From Halomonas sp. McH1-25 (GTDB lineage: Bacteria; Pseudomonadota; Gammaproteobacteria; Pseudomonadales; Halomonadaceae): a stretch of DNA of 64,000 nt. The stretch covers positions 1 through 64,000 of the forward strand of contig NZ_JAKRFI010000003.1 in NCBI RefSeq assembly GCF_022348165.1, written 5' to 3'. A program made the position numbers and the translations under genes. Position 1 is the stretch's first letter. The number at the start of each line of letters is the position of its first letter. The notes beneath the pieces were generated by a model. The model was not told where the DNA came from. It ran no database searches and was given only the letters and a program-made list of their open reading frames with translations. Positions 27,883-37,233 of the stretch are shown one piece after another.

Positions 27883-29691
27883 CTAGCCCTGCGGCATGAA
27901 GTCCTCTTCGTCCAGCGCCATCAGCGGTTCGGCGCCGGCGCGAATCTGGCGTTCCAGGGCTTCAGTACGTGGCAACATGCGACTGATGAAGTGCCGTCCG
28001 ACCACCAGTTTGCTGCGATAGAACGCCTCCCCGGCTGCCCCCTGCCCCTCGAGCCCCGCCTGTGCGGCAACCGCCATCTTCCACCACAGCCAGGCATAAA
28101 CGACGTGCCCCATCAGATCGAGATAATCCACCGCGGCGGCGCCCAGCTCCTCGGGACGACCCCTGGCGCTTTCAAGAAGCTCGCTCGTTACACGCTCCAG
28201 GCGCTCGGCTTCCTGCTGGACGGCTTGCTTGAAATCGCTGACTTCTCGTTGATCCGATGTCGCCAGGTCCGTACGTATCTGGGCCAACAGGCGCGTCACA
28301 TAGGCGCCACTGTTCCTGAACAGCTTGCGCCCCACCAGATCCATGGCCTGGATGCCGTTGGTGCCCTCGTAAATCATGGCGATGCGCGCATCACGCACGT
28401 ACTGCTCTGCGCCCCACTCCACACAGTAGCCGTTGCCACCGTAGATCTGCTGGGCCTCGATCGTGGCGTCGAAACCGCGGTCGGTCAGAAACGCCTTGGC
28501 TACAGGAGTCAGCAACGCAACCATTTCCTGGGCCTCGTCACGCACTGCGGCCTCGGGGTGGAACTTGGCACGATCGAGCTGCTGCGCCACGCAGGCCGCA
28601 AAGGCGCGCCCACCTTCGTTCCAGGCACGCACGTTCAAGGCCATGCGACGCACGTCGGGATGCACCAGAATGGGATCTGCCGGTTTGTCGGGAGCCGCCG
28701 GCCCATTGGGCGCGCGGCTCTGCAGGCGTTCGCGGGCAAAATCCATGGCGCTCTGGTAGGCCACCTCGCCGAGCCCCAGGCCCTGAATGCCGATCGACAG
28801 GCGCTCGTAGTTCATCATCGTGAACATGGCGGCGAGTCCCTGGTGGGGCTCGCCGATCAGCACGCCCTGGGCCGCCTCGAAGTGCATGACGCAGGTGGCG
28901 CTGCCCTTGATGCCCATCTTGTGCTCCAGACCGCCGCAGACCACCCCGTTGGGCTCGCCCGCCTCACCATCGGCCCCGACCTTGCGCTTGGGCACCAGAA
29001 ACAGCGAGATGCCCCGCGTGCCCTCGGGAGCATCGGGCAACTTGGCGAGCACCAGATGAACGATATTGTCGACCATGTCGTGTTCGCCACCGGTGATCCA
29101 GATCTTGCTGCCGGTGATGGCATAGGTCTCGCCATCCGGGCTGGGCACGGCACGCGTCTTTATCAGCCCCAGGTCGGTACCGCAGTGCGGCTCGGTCAGG
29201 CACATGCTGCCCAGCCATTCGCCGGCATACATGCGCGGCAGAAAGGTGCGCTTGACGGGCTCCGGCGCGTGATGATCGAGCAGCAAAGCCGCCCCGGTGT
29301 TGAGCGCGGGATAGAGCGCAAAGCTGGTATTGGTAGCGTAAAGCATCTCCTCGAAGGCCACGGTCAACAGCTTGGGCATGCCCTGTCCGCCATGCTCGGG
29401 ATTGCCGCCCAGGCCGAACCAACCGCCCTCCGCCAGGGTCCGCTGGGCGTCCTTGAACCCCTTGGGCGTGGAGACCCGGCCGGCATCGAAGCGGCAGCCT
29501 TCGGCATCGCCACTCTGGTTGAGGGGAAACAGCTCGGCCCGGGTGATACGCGCGCCCTCCTCGAGGACGGCGTCGGCCAGATCGGGCGTGACTTCCGCGG
29601 TCTCGGGCATGGCAGCCCACTCCTCGCCGGCACGGAAAACGTCGTTGAGGACGAAACGCATGTCGCGTAGCGGTGCCTGATAGCTGGCCAT
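27883..29691 (-). CDS. Acyl-CoA dehydrogenase family protein (DmdC-like long form)
   Basis: A 602-residue flavoenzyme of the long acyl-CoA dehydrogenase group that includes 3-methylmercaptopropionyl-CoA dehydrogenase. Visible blocks: MCLTEPHCGTDLGLIKTRA, YAITGSKIWITGGEHDM, an Arg-rich helical C-terminal half with YGGNGYCVEWGAEQYVRDARI, and MIYEGTNGIQAMDLVGRKL with the likely catalytic Glu. A C-terminal extension of about 130 residues is typical of the group. AGGAGA lies before the ATG at 29691; an in-frame upstream extension lacks homology. The substrate is not certain; many paralogues are misnamed DmdC. Confidence 0.88.
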   Translation of the reverse strand: MASYQAPLRDMRFVLNDVFRAGEEWAAMPETAEVTPDLADAVLEEGARITRAELFPLNQSGDAEGCRFDAGRVSTPKGFKDAQRTLAEGGWFGLGGNPEHGGQGMPKLLTVAFEEMLYATNTSFALYPALNTGAALLLDHHAPEPVKRTFLPRMYAGEWLGSMCLTEPHCGTDLGLIKTRAVPSPDGETYAITGSKIWITGGEHDMVDNIVHLVLAKLPDAPEGTRGISLFLVPKRKVGADGEAGEPNGVVCGGLEHKMGIKGSATCVMHFEAAQGVLIGEPHQGLAAMFTMMNYERLSIGIQGLGLGEVAYQSAMDFARERLQSRAPNGPAAPDKPADPILVHPDVRRMALNVRAWNEGGRAFAACVAQQLDRAKFHPEAAVRDEAQEMVALLTPVAKAFLTDRGFDATIEAQQIYGGNGYCVEWGAEQYVRDARIAMIYEGTNGIQAMDLVGRKLFRNSGAYVTRLLAQIRTDLATSDQREVSDFKQAVQQEAERLERVTSELLESARGRPEELGAAAVDYLDLMGHVVYAWLWWKMAVAAQAGLEGQGAAGEAFYRSKLVVGRHFISRMLPRTEALERQIRAGAEPLMALDEEDFMPQG

Positions 29692-29853
29692 GAGGGCTCT
29701 CCTGAACAAGATTCAAACGATCGCTTGAATATTAGGCCAGCCCTGGTATGGCTGTCACCTCGCCATTAGACCAACAGCCACTCCTATACGAAAACGCCTC
29801 CCAGAGGAGGCGCAGCGATAAATGGATCGACATCAAGGAGTGTCGGCTTTGTT

Positions 29854-30711
29854 TCAAGGAACCGAATACTTTCCCGTATCCCAGCCTTGGCTGGAGGCCT
29901 GGTGACTCTCGAACCAGGCCAGGCGTTCATGCAGCGATACCACGCTGCCCACGATGATCAGGGTCGGCGGCTGTATCAAGCCATGCGCCAGACTGGCCGG
30001 CAGCTCGGCTAGCGTGCCGGTATGTACCCGTTGGCGCGCAGTCGTTCCCTGCTCGATCAGTGCGAGTGGCGTGTCGCCCGGCAGCCCGTGGTTCTGCAGC
30101 TCCCGACGGATCGCTTCGAGACTGCTCAGGCCCATGTAGAACACCAGGGTCTGCTGGCTGCGCGCCAGCGTCGGCCAATCCAGATCGCTACTGCCATTCT
30201 TGAGATGCCCGGTCACGAATCGTACGGACTGGGCATGATCGCGGTGAGTCAACGGAATGCCGGCATAGGCCCCGCATCCTGCCGCCGCGGTAACGCCCGG
30301 GATCACCTCGAACGACACGCCGGCCCGCGCCAGGGCTTCGAGCTCCTCCCCGCCGCGCCCGAAGATGAAGGGATCGCCGCCCTTGAGGCGTACCACGCGT
30401 TTGCCCTGGCGGGCCCAGTCGACGAGCGCCTGGTTGATGTCTTCCTGCGGCAGGCTGTGACGCGAGCGTGCCTTGCCCACGTAGAGGGTCTGTGCGGCGG
30501 GATTGGCCAAGGCCAGGATCTCGCCACTGACCAACCGATCGTGAAGGATCACCTCGGCGGCCTGGAGGCGCTTCAACGCCTTGAGCGTCACAAGCTCGGG
30601 ATCGCCCGGCCCGGCACCGACGAGACATACCTGCCCTTGCGGAAAGTCACGCATGGCGCTCAGCCGGGCGCTGTCCGAAGATGCGGCATGAGAAGACGCG
30701 TCGAGGGGCAT
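29854..30711 (-). CDS. cobA: Uroporphyrinogen-III C-methyltransferase (SUMT)
   Basis: A roughly 285-residue SAM-dependent enzyme that makes precorrin-2 for sirohaem or cobalamin. The core starts with [35 protein letters not shown]. It continues with [47 protein letters not shown] and FYMGLSSL, all diagnostic. The first about 30 residues are not conserved, so the start (30711 here, or an internal Met) is uncertain. The upstream DNA is AT-rich and likely carries its promoter. Confidence 0.93.
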   Translation of the reverse strand: MPLDASSHAASSDSARLSAMRDFPQGQVCLVGAGPGDPELVTLKALKRLQAAEVILHDRLVSGEILALANPAAQTLYVGKARSRHSLPQEDINQALVDWARQGKRVVRLKGGDPFIFGRGGEELEALARAGVSFEVIPGVTAAAGCGAYAGIPLTHRDHAQSVRFVTGHLKNGSSDLDWPTLARSQQTLVFYMGLSSLEAIRRELQNHGLPGDTPLALIEQGTTARQRVHTGTLAELPASLAHGLIQPPTLIIVGSVVSLHERLAWFESHQASSQGWDTGKYSVP

Positions 30712-30879
30712 CGCGTGGCCTATATAGCTAAAAGAATTAAAAAACCAGATTTTATGCAAAACATAAAGATATCCTGGCCTGATTGCCAGTAACGTCTGGT
30801 TGATTGCTTATAACGCTTCGACTGGAGACGAAACGCCGCTGCACGGCAGGACGTTTCGCAAGCGCGGCAACCAGGCACG

Positions 30880-32343
30880 TCAGCCGTCCGACAACTGGCG
30901 CTTCAGGCGTGGACTGAGCAGCTCGCCAATGACGACGAGTAGAGCTAGTACACCCAGCAGCCAGGGCCACTGGGAGCCCATATCGAGCTTCACGATGCCC
31001 AGCGCATCGATGAACACCACCACGATGGCCATTGGGCTGACGTAGCGAATCATGAATAGCCACAAGGCATGCTGGGCGTTACTCAAGCCGAGTTCGGCCT
31101 TGAAGACCTCGTTACGTAGCAGGAAACCGGCCAGCAGCGCCATGCCCAGACCACCCAGCGGCATCATCCAGCGCGACGTCAGGTAGTCGAGCCAGTCGAA
31201 GAAAGTCTTGCCGGCCAGGGTCCAGTCGGCACCGACGTTGAACGACAGCATGGCCAAGGTACTGACGATCCACAGTACGATGCCTGTGCCCCATGAGGCC
31301 TTGGTGCGTGAAAAGCCCTTGCTTTCGTTGAGCCAAGCCACGGTTGCCTCGATCATGGAAATCGCCGATGTCAGCGCCGCCATGGTCAGCATCACGAAGA
31401 AGACGATCTCGAGCAACGTGCCGAAGGGCATTTGCTGGAAGGCCAGCGGCAGACTCATGAAGATCAGCCCCGGTCCGCTGGCCGGATCCATGCCATTGGC
31501 AAAGATCACCGGGAAGATGGCCAGCCCGGCCATCAGCGCAACCAATGTGTCGCAGACCGCCACGGTGAAGGCGGTACGTGCGATCGAACTGCCATCGGGC
31601 AGATAGGAGCCATAGGTCAGAATGGCGCCGGAAGCCAGCGATAGCGTGAAGAAGGCATGCCCCATTGCCGCCAGCAGGCCGGCACCGGACAGCTTGCCCA
31701 GTTCGAAGCCGAACAGGAAGTTCAGCGCCTGACCGAAGCCGCCGGAGAACATCGCATACACGATCATGATCGCCAGCATGATCACCATGCCCGGCATCAT
31801 CCAGCGCACGTTGCGCTCGATGCCATCCTGTACGCCCTTGCCGACGATCAGCATGGTCGTCACGGTCACCAGCGTGCTCCAGAAGCCGAGATTGAGCGGG
31901 CTGGCGTTGTTGGCGCCGAAGATCGCCGCCATGCCGTCGACACTGTCGGCGTTCAGCCCGCCACTGATGGCCTTCCATAGATAAGAGACCGACCAGCCGG
32001 CTACCACCACGTAGAAGGACAGGATCATGAAGCCGCACAGCATGGCCATCCAGCCGAGCAGCGACCAGCCGGAACTGCGTCCCGACTCCCTGGCTACCCG
32101 CCGAATGGCATCGATCGGGCTGCCGCGCCCGCGACGGCCATAGCCGATCTCGAGCATCATCACCGGTATACCGATGGCCAGGATGCACACCAGATAGACC
32201 AGCACGAAGGCCCCGCCTCCATACTCACCGGTCATGTAGGGAAATTTCCAGATATTGCCCAACCCAACCGCCGAGCCGGTGGCTGCCAGGATGAAACCCC
32301 AGCGGCTCGCCCACAGGTTGTTGGGTTTCTTTCTTGTCGTCAT
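30880..32343 (-). CDS. Neurotransmitter:sodium symporter family transporter
   Basis: A 487-residue Na+-dependent amino acid transporter of the LeuT fold with about 12 segments. The first helix carries ATGSAVGLGNIWKFPYMTGEYGGGAF, the signature with Na+-binding backbone. EIGYGRRGRGSPI and the TM6-like SLASGAILTYGSYLP also match. Start ATG at 32343; the upstream in-frame GTG is not favoured. The substrate is unknown. It is divergent from ktrA. Confidence 0.92.
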   Translation of the reverse strand: MTTRKKPNNLWASRWGFILAATGSAVGLGNIWKFPYMTGEYGGGAFVLVYLVCILAIGIPVMMLEIGYGRRGRGSPIDAIRRVARESGRSSGWSLLGWMAMLCGFMILSFYVVVAGWSVSYLWKAISGGLNADSVDGMAAIFGANNASPLNLGFWSTLVTVTTMLIVGKGVQDGIERNVRWMMPGMVIMLAIMIVYAMFSGGFGQALNFLFGFELGKLSGAGLLAAMGHAFFTLSLASGAILTYGSYLPDGSSIARTAFTVAVCDTLVALMAGLAIFPVIFANGMDPASGPGLIFMSLPLAFQQMPFGTLLEIVFFVMLTMAALTSAISMIEATVAWLNESKGFSRTKASWGTGIVLWIVSTLAMLSFNVGADWTLAGKTFFDWLDYLTSRWMMPLGGLGMALLAGFLLRNEVFKAELGLSNAQHALWLFMIRYVSPMAIVVVFIDALGIVKLDMGSQWPWLLGVLALLVVIGELLSPRLKRQLSDG

Positions 32344-32556
32344 CAAAAAAAACACCTTGGTTTGTTGTTGGCCGACGCGCTACCGGCCATCGCAACGTGC
32401 AACGCGCTATTGTAGCGTTTTCTGACGCCGTTTCATCGCTGAACCTTAGCGTTTCGCTATGACTTGAAGAGACTGCGGAAAACTCCTGCTATCGTTATGC
32501 TCATTCGTCGACGAGCAGGACCGCCGCCCGACACCGACTGAGACCAGGAGATTTCG

Positions 32557-33213
32557 ATGTCTCGACAGTTCGCCATTCTGGGACTGGGCTATTTCGGAGT
32601 AACGATCGCCCAGGAACTGCGCCGCCGAAATAACGAGGTGCTGGGTGTCGATCATGACGAGGAGCATGTCAATGCGCTCGCCGATCAGTTCAGCCAGGTT
32701 CTGGTGGCCGATATCACCGACGAGAAGGCGCTGTCGGAACTCTCGCTCGAGGAGTACGACGCCGTGGTCATCGATGTCGACGATCATATCGAAGCCAGCA
32801 TGATCTGTACGTTGCTGGCCCGGGAACAGGGCGCCCGCGAAACCTGGGTCAAGGCCCACTCGGATACGCATTACCGGCTGCTCGAACGCCTGGGCGCCGA
32901 CCACATCGTCTACCCCGAGCGCGATACCGGCATCCGTGTCGCGGAGAGCCTGCATTACCATGCCCTCGTGGACTTCATCGATCTCGGCGACCGGCTTTTC
33001 GTCGTCGACCTGCAAGTCACCGAGCGAATGTGCCGGGAGTGCGCCACGGTCGCCGGCCTAGAACTCGAGAAGAGCGATCTGATGCTGATCGCCATCAAGC
33101 GCGAGCATGAAGTATTCAAGGCGCCCAACGACGACACCGAACTGCAAGAGAAGGACGACCTGGTGCTGATGGGCGATCTGGACAACTTGCGGACCTTGGG
33201 CAAGAAGCTGTAA
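32557..33213 (+). CDS. ktrA: Potassium uptake regulatory subunit KtrA (TrkA-N/TrkA-C)
   Basis: A 218-residue peripheral RCK protein. The N-terminal Rossmann fold has ILGLGYFGVTIAQEL with the GxGxxG nucleotide site and acidic VDHDEEHV at the strand-2 end. The TrkA-C domain spans about 135-216. It gates KtrB on binding ATP/ADP. AGGAG precedes the ATG. Its stop overlaps the ktrB ATG (TAATG), so the two are co-translated. K+ uptake fits an osmoadapted organism. Confidence 0.93.
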   Translation: MSRQFAILGLGYFGVTIAQELRRRNNEVLGVDHDEEHVNALADQFSQVLVADITDEKALSELSLEEYDAVVIDVDDHIEASMICTLLAREQGARETWVKAHSDTHYRLLERLGADHIVYPERDTGIRVAESLHYHALVDFIDLGDRLFVVDLQVTERMCRECATVAGLELEKSDLMLIAIKREHEVFKAPNDDTELQEKDDLVLMGDLDNLRTLGKKL

Positions 33214-34598
33214 TGGCACGCCGGGAGAAAAACAGCCGCTTTCGTCAGCGTCTTGCCCGGCCGGTGCGTCATGCGCCCCATGGCTGGATGCCTCGCCTGT
33301 CGCCACCGGAACTGCTGCTGCTCGGTTTCGCTCTGCTCAGTGCCCTCGGCACGCTGCTTCTACTGTTACCCATCGCCGCCCACGAGCCGCTACGCTGGCA
33401 CCAGGCGCTATTCACGGCCACCTCTGCCGTTACCGTCACCGGCCTGACCGTCACCGACACCTCGACTCTCACGCTGTTCGGGCAGGCCGTGGTACTGGTT
33501 TTGATCCAGCTCGGCGGGCTCGGCTTCATGACCTTCGCCGCGCTGGTGCTGTTGCTGCTGGGCATGCGCATGCCCCTTCAACAGCAGAAGCTCATTCGCG
33601 AAAGCCTCGACTACAGCTCGTTCAAGGATCTACGGCGCCTGGTGCTTGTCGTCATTAGCGTTGCGCTGATCGCCGAGGCTGGCGGCACGCTGGTACTGGC
33701 CACGACCTGGGTGCCGGAGTTCGGCCTGCAGGCCGGACTCTGGTTCAGCCTGTTCCATGCCGTTTCGGCGTTCAATAACGCCGGCTTCGCAATGTTGCCC
33801 GGCGGCCTGTTCAATGAAGTCGCCAATCCGCAGGTCAACAGCGTAATGAGCCTGCTGTTCATCATTGGCGGGCTGGGGTTCGCCGTCATTGCCGAACTCA
33901 CCCAGTGGCGTGGACGCCGGCGGCTTTCGCTGCATACGAAAGTCATGCTATCGGCCACCCTGGGCTTGACCCTCTCGACCATGGCGGCCTTGCTGCTGCT
34001 CGAGTGGAACAACCCGGCGACCCTGGGCGGTCTGGATAGCATCTCTGCGCGCCTGTGGGCGGCGTGGTTCCAGGCCGTCACGCCCCGTTCCGCCGGGTTC
34101 AGCACCGTGGATATCAGTGCGCTGACAGCCCCCTCGACACTGCTGACCATGCTGCTGATGTTCATCGGCGCCGGTCCGGGCTCGACGGCCAGCGGTATCA
34201 AGGTCACTACGTTCGTGGTGCTGTTGCTGGTTGCGCGTGCCTTTGTGCGCAGCACCGCACAGCCGGCCATCTTCGGCCGGGCGATATCCGAACAGATCGT
34301 ACTCAAAGCTGTGGCCGTGGCACTCGCCGGCATGCTGCTGGTCTTTACCAGCCTGTTGGCGCTGACCATCACCGAGCCCGGCAAAGCGTTTCTCGACCTT
34401 GCCTTCGAGATCGTTTCCGCCTTTGGCACCGTGGGACTCTCGCGCGGAATTACCGACGATCTTTCCGTTCCCGGTCAGCTCGTGGTGATCGTTACCATGC
34501 TGCTGGGGCGTGCCGGCCCGATCTCGTTGGGCTATTTCATCGCCACCCGCAAGGCTGGAGGCATCAGGTATGCGGAAGGGCAAGTGCACATCGGCTAG
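33213..34598 (+). CDS. ktrB: Potassium uptake channel subunit KtrB (TrkH family)
   Basis: A 461-residue membrane protein with four M1-P-M2 repeats. Filter-type P-loops are visible at TSAVTVTGLTVTD, FHAVSAFNNAGF, FQAVTPRSAGFSTV and FEIVSAFGTVGLSRG, with a Gly in each. The flexible loop AGPGSTASGIKVTTF is the intracellular gate. The C-terminal LLGRAGPISLGYF is typical. It works with KtrA for Na+-dependent K+ import. Confidence 0.95.
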   Translation: MARREKNSRFRQRLARPVRHAPHGWMPRLSPPELLLLGFALLSALGTLLLLLPIAAHEPLRWHQALFTATSAVTVTGLTVTDTSTLTLFGQAVVLVLIQLGGLGFMTFAALVLLLLGMRMPLQQQKLIRESLDYSSFKDLRRLVLVVISVALIAEAGGTLVLATTWVPEFGLQAGLWFSLFHAVSAFNNAGFAMLPGGLFNEVANPQVNSVMSLLFIIGGLGFAVIAELTQWRGRRRLSLHTKVMLSATLGLTLSTMAALLLLEWNNPATLGGLDSISARLWAAWFQAVTPRSAGFSTVDISALTAPSTLLTMLLMFIGAGPGSTASGIKVTTFVVLLLVARAFVRSTAQPAIFGRAISEQIVLKAVAVALAGMLLVFTSLLALTITEPGKAFLDLAFEIVSAFGTVGLSRGITDDLSVPGQLVVIVTMLLGRAGPISLGYFIATRKAGGIRYAEGQVHIG

Positions 34599-34620
34599 GC
34601 CGATTGGCGTTGCGTCATGG

Positions 34621-35232
34621 CTATAGGTGCGGGTAGAGCGGAGCCAGCAGGCCACAGGCCACGCCGACCAGGACCAGCGCAATACCGCCATCGATGCCCC
34701 GCCACACCCAGGGACTGGCCAGGCGCGGCGCCAGCCAGCCGGCGGCGGCCACCAACCCGAAGAACCAGGCAAACGAAGCGATCGATGCACCCAGATAGAA
34801 TCCCAGCGGGCTGGCCTGGGCGGCACCTATCGCACCGAGCATGATCAACGTGTCGAGATAGACCTGAGGATTGAGCAGCGTCACGGTCAGGGTTGCGACG
34901 ATCACGCCCCGTCGGGACCCCGATGTTGCGGTGTCGGCATGAAGCGCCTCGCCTGTCATGGCCCGTCGTGCCGCCAGCCACGCCTGCCAGAGCAGGAAGG
35001 CCGCCCCGCCCACGCGGGCCAAGAGCATGAGCGTGTCCTGACTGGCGATCAGTTGTCCCAGTCCCAGCACTCCCAGACCGATCAACAGCCAATCGCAGAC
35101 AGCACACAGGGCCGCTACCAACCAGGGGTGTTCGCGACGCAGCCCCTTGCCCAGCACGAACGCGTTCTGTGCCCCGATCGCCACGATCAGCCCCGCCCCG
35201 GTCCCCAACCCCTGCAACAAGGAAACGAACAC
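34621..35232 (-). CDS. argO: LysE/ArgO-family amino acid exporter
   Basis: A roughly 203-residue membrane protein with about six segments. It has the LysE signature VAIGAQNAFVLGKGLRREHP near the N-terminus and LLNPQVYLDTLIMLGAIGA in the middle. The GTG start at 35232 (MFVSLLQGLGTG) is chosen because AGGAG lies 7 bases ahead and the N-terminus then aligns with ArgO. The ATG five codons earlier (35247) has no ribosome site. It should export Arg or Lys and is divergent from an ArgP-type regulator. Confidence 0.88.
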   Translation of the reverse strand: MFVSLLQGLGTGAGLIVAIGAQNAFVLGKGLRREHPWLVAALCAVCDWLLIGLGVLGLGQLIASQDTLMLLARVGGAAFLLWQAWLAARRAMTGEALHADTATSGSRRGVIVATLTVTLLNPQVYLDTLIMLGAIGAAQASPLGFYLGASIASFAWFFGLVAAAGWLAPRLASPWVWRGIDGGIALVLVGVACGLLAPLYPHL

Positions 35233-35340
35233 TCTTCCACTCCTCATGAGTTCATCGAATAAGTTGCAAAGCGCAGGCAGAGTAGGCTTGACTGTAAAAT
35301 AAGTGAAATTAATTAAAGAAATACGTGATTACATAAGCTG

Positions 35341-36273
35341 ATGCTCGATTACAAACTTCTTCAGGCCTTGTCGGCAGTGGTCGACCAATCGGGATTCGAA
35401 CGCGGCGCCAAGCACTTGGGGCTGACGCAGTCGGCCGTCTCTCAGCGCATCAAGCTGCTCGAAGCCCGCCTGGGCCAGCCTGTATTGGTGCGCGCCCCCA
35501 AGCTCGCTCCAACGCCGCTCGGTAGACGCCTGCTCAACCATGTACAACAGGTTCGATTGCTCGAGCACGACCTGCTCGATCAGATACCGGCACTCGGTGA
35601 ACGCGAGCAGCGCCTGCGTCTGGCGATCAACGCCGACAGCCTGGCGACATGGTGGTCGCCGGCCACCGGCGAGTTCTGTCGCCGGCAGGACCTGTTGCTG
35701 GACTTGGTAGTGGAAGACCAGGACGTGGCATTGAAGCGCATGCGTGACGGCGAAGTGGCCGGTTGCATCTGTGCCACACCAAGGCCAGTTCAAGGCGCCC
35801 GCTCGCATCCGCTAGGGAGCATGCGTTATCGGGCACTGGCCAGTCCGGGCTACGTCGAGCGATATTTCGCCCGTGGCTTGACCCACGAGGCGCTGCGTCG
35901 TGCCCCAGCCATCGTTTTCGGACCCGATGACCGGCTTCAGCATCGTTACCTGGAAATGCGCGGCTATCTCGAACCCTTCCCGCATCATCTGTGCCCGTCG
36001 TCGGAGGGCTTCATTCACTTGGCCCAGTCCGGCATGGGCTATGGCTTGATTCCCGAGGGCCAGGTCAAGCGTGAACTGGAGGAAGGCACTCTGGTGGATC
36101 TGGACACCACCAGCTACATCGACGTGCCGTTGTACTGGCATTACTGGCGTCATGGCGGCAGCACGCTGGAAGCGCTAACCGATCACCTGCTATCGACCTG
36201 CCATGAATGGCTGGCGCCACTAAATGAATCGCTATCGACCCTATCTGGCGCAACGACACCATCCACTGACTAG
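35341..36273 (+). CDS. argP: LysR-family regulator ArgP (IciA)
   Basis: A 310-residue LysR protein. The N-terminal helix-turn-helix is LTQSAVSQRIKLLEARLGQPVLVRAP (about 27-52) and the effector domain is of the ArgP type (LRLAINADSLATWW, GCICATPRPVQGAR). It lies back to back with argO, the classical arrangement in which ArgP with Arg or Lys activates the exporter. The 108-base AT-rich gap should hold its binding site. Confidence 0.93.
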   Translation: MLDYKLLQALSAVVDQSGFERGAKHLGLTQSAVSQRIKLLEARLGQPVLVRAPKLAPTPLGRRLLNHVQQVRLLEHDLLDQIPALGEREQRLRLAINADSLATWWSPATGEFCRRQDLLLDLVVEDQDVALKRMRDGEVAGCICATPRPVQGARSHPLGSMRYRALASPGYVERYFARGLTHEALRRAPAIVFGPDDRLQHRYLEMRGYLEPFPHHLCPSSEGFIHLAQSGMGYGLIPEGQVKRELEEGTLVDLDTTSYIDVPLYWHYWRHGGSTLEALTDHLLSTCHEWLAPLNESLSTLSGATTPSTD

Positions 36274-36379
36274 CTGCGACAGCCAATACGCCATGGTATG
36301 ACGATGCGTGCCGAATCGCTGCTCGACAATCGCGCATCCACGGACAACGCTGAGATGAAAAGAGAAGTGACGGTGTCCC

Positions 36380-36721
36380 ATGAAAGCAATCAGCGCAGCT
36401 TTGTTCGTCACCCTTGCGGCAACCTTGGGGGGTTGTAATAACGCTCCGACACCCCCAACACCGACAGCGCATGTCGTTGTCGCCCATGGGGACACGATGC
36501 AAAAGGCGTATCAGCGTGCCGTCCGGAAGGCCCAGGCCCGTTGCGCAGGAGCCCAGCCACTCGTGATCGAGCGACAGCCTCGCCCCGAAGCGTCCACCTT
36601 CGACGCTCAGCCGGCCTTGGACGCACCGCCTCCCGATGAAGTAGCCGACATGGCCGCCACGACGCATGAAGGCGAAAGCCCAGCCATACGGCTGGGCTTT
36701 CAATGCACTCTCGAAACGTGA
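36380..36721 (+). CDS. Small putative lipoprotein
   Basis: A 113-residue protein with a lipoprotein signal MKAISAALFVTLAATLGGC (lipobox L-G-G-C, Cys19), a Pro/Thr-rich linker and a C-terminal part with two further Cys. No family was recognised. The ribosome site is weak and a strong intrinsic terminator is embedded in its last 45 bases, so expression or the exact 3' end is questionable. Confidence 0.5.
   Translation: MKAISAALFVTLAATLGGCNNAPTPPTPTAHVVVAHGDTMQKAYQRAVRKAQARCAGAQPLVIERQPRPEASTFDAQPALDAPPPDEVADMAATTHEGESPAIRLGFQCTLET
36675..36700. terminator. Bidirectional intrinsic terminator inside the end of the lipoprotein ORF
   Basis: AAAGCCCAGCC (36675-36685) and GGCTGGGCTTT (36690-36700) form a perfect 11-bp stem with the loop ATAC, ending in TTT on either strand. 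It lies just past the stop of the leftward gene at 36726 and within the 3' codons of the rightward ORF. Confidence 0.7.
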
Positions 36722-36725
36722 AACG

Positions 36726-37028
36726 TTACTCCTTCAGCAAGCCTTCGACCTTGCTGATCCGATCGGCCATCGTCTGTTCGCGATCGGTGCGGGTGCCCAG
36801 TTTCAACGATGTATTGACCCGCGGCGCCCCCATCTCGTGTAGCACTTCATGGCAGCGCTTGACCACGCTCATGACAGCGTCCCACTCGCCCTCGATATTG
36901 GTACCATAGGCATGCAACTGATGATTGAGACCCGCTTCGCGGATGACTCGCCCGCAAGCGACTACGTAGGAAGACACCGAAGCGCCTACCCCCAAGGGAA
37001 TCACGTTTAGATCGGCAATGACGTGCAT
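36726..37028 (-). CDS. MTH1187/YqgV-family thiamine-binding-like protein
   Basis: A 100-residue protein of the UPF0045 family (MHVIADLNVIPLGVGASVSSYV, HAYGTNIEGEWDAVMSVVKRCHEVLHEMGAPRVNTSLKLGTRTD). Members form a ferredoxin-like tetramer and several bind thiamine or hydroxymethylpyrimidine; the role is unclear. GGGAGAGG precedes the ATG. It is transcribed away from cfa. Confidence 0.85.
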   Translation of the reverse strand: MHVIADLNVIPLGVGASVSSYVVACGRVIREAGLNHQLHAYGTNIEGEWDAVMSVVKRCHEVLHEMGAPRVNTSLKLGTRTDREQTMADRISKVEGLLKE

Positions 37029-37233
37029 CGAGTCCTCTCCCGGCAGCCTGCAAAGGCTGTCCCAGCCGAAGCATGAGTTTATATACTAGTCTAAGCTATC
37101 GAACATATAGCTTGAAACTGTTGAGCTTGGCTTAGAGGTAGCAGCATGCTTATTGGCATGTAATCAAATGGCAAGGCTTGCCTTGCACGAGACCCGTATC
37201 GCCACCAGACGCAAATGGATACCGGAGTTCGGC

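Noticed and set aside
27615-27899. Cys-rich 94-residue rightward open frame upstream of urtA
   Set aside because: It overlaps both NtrC-like sites and the acyl-CoA dehydrogenase terminator, has no ribosome site and no recognisable family, so the Cys pattern is probably chance.
27991-29670. 559-codon rightward frame opposite the acyl-CoA dehydrogenase
   Set aside because: Antisense shadow of a high-GC gene with no family motifs.
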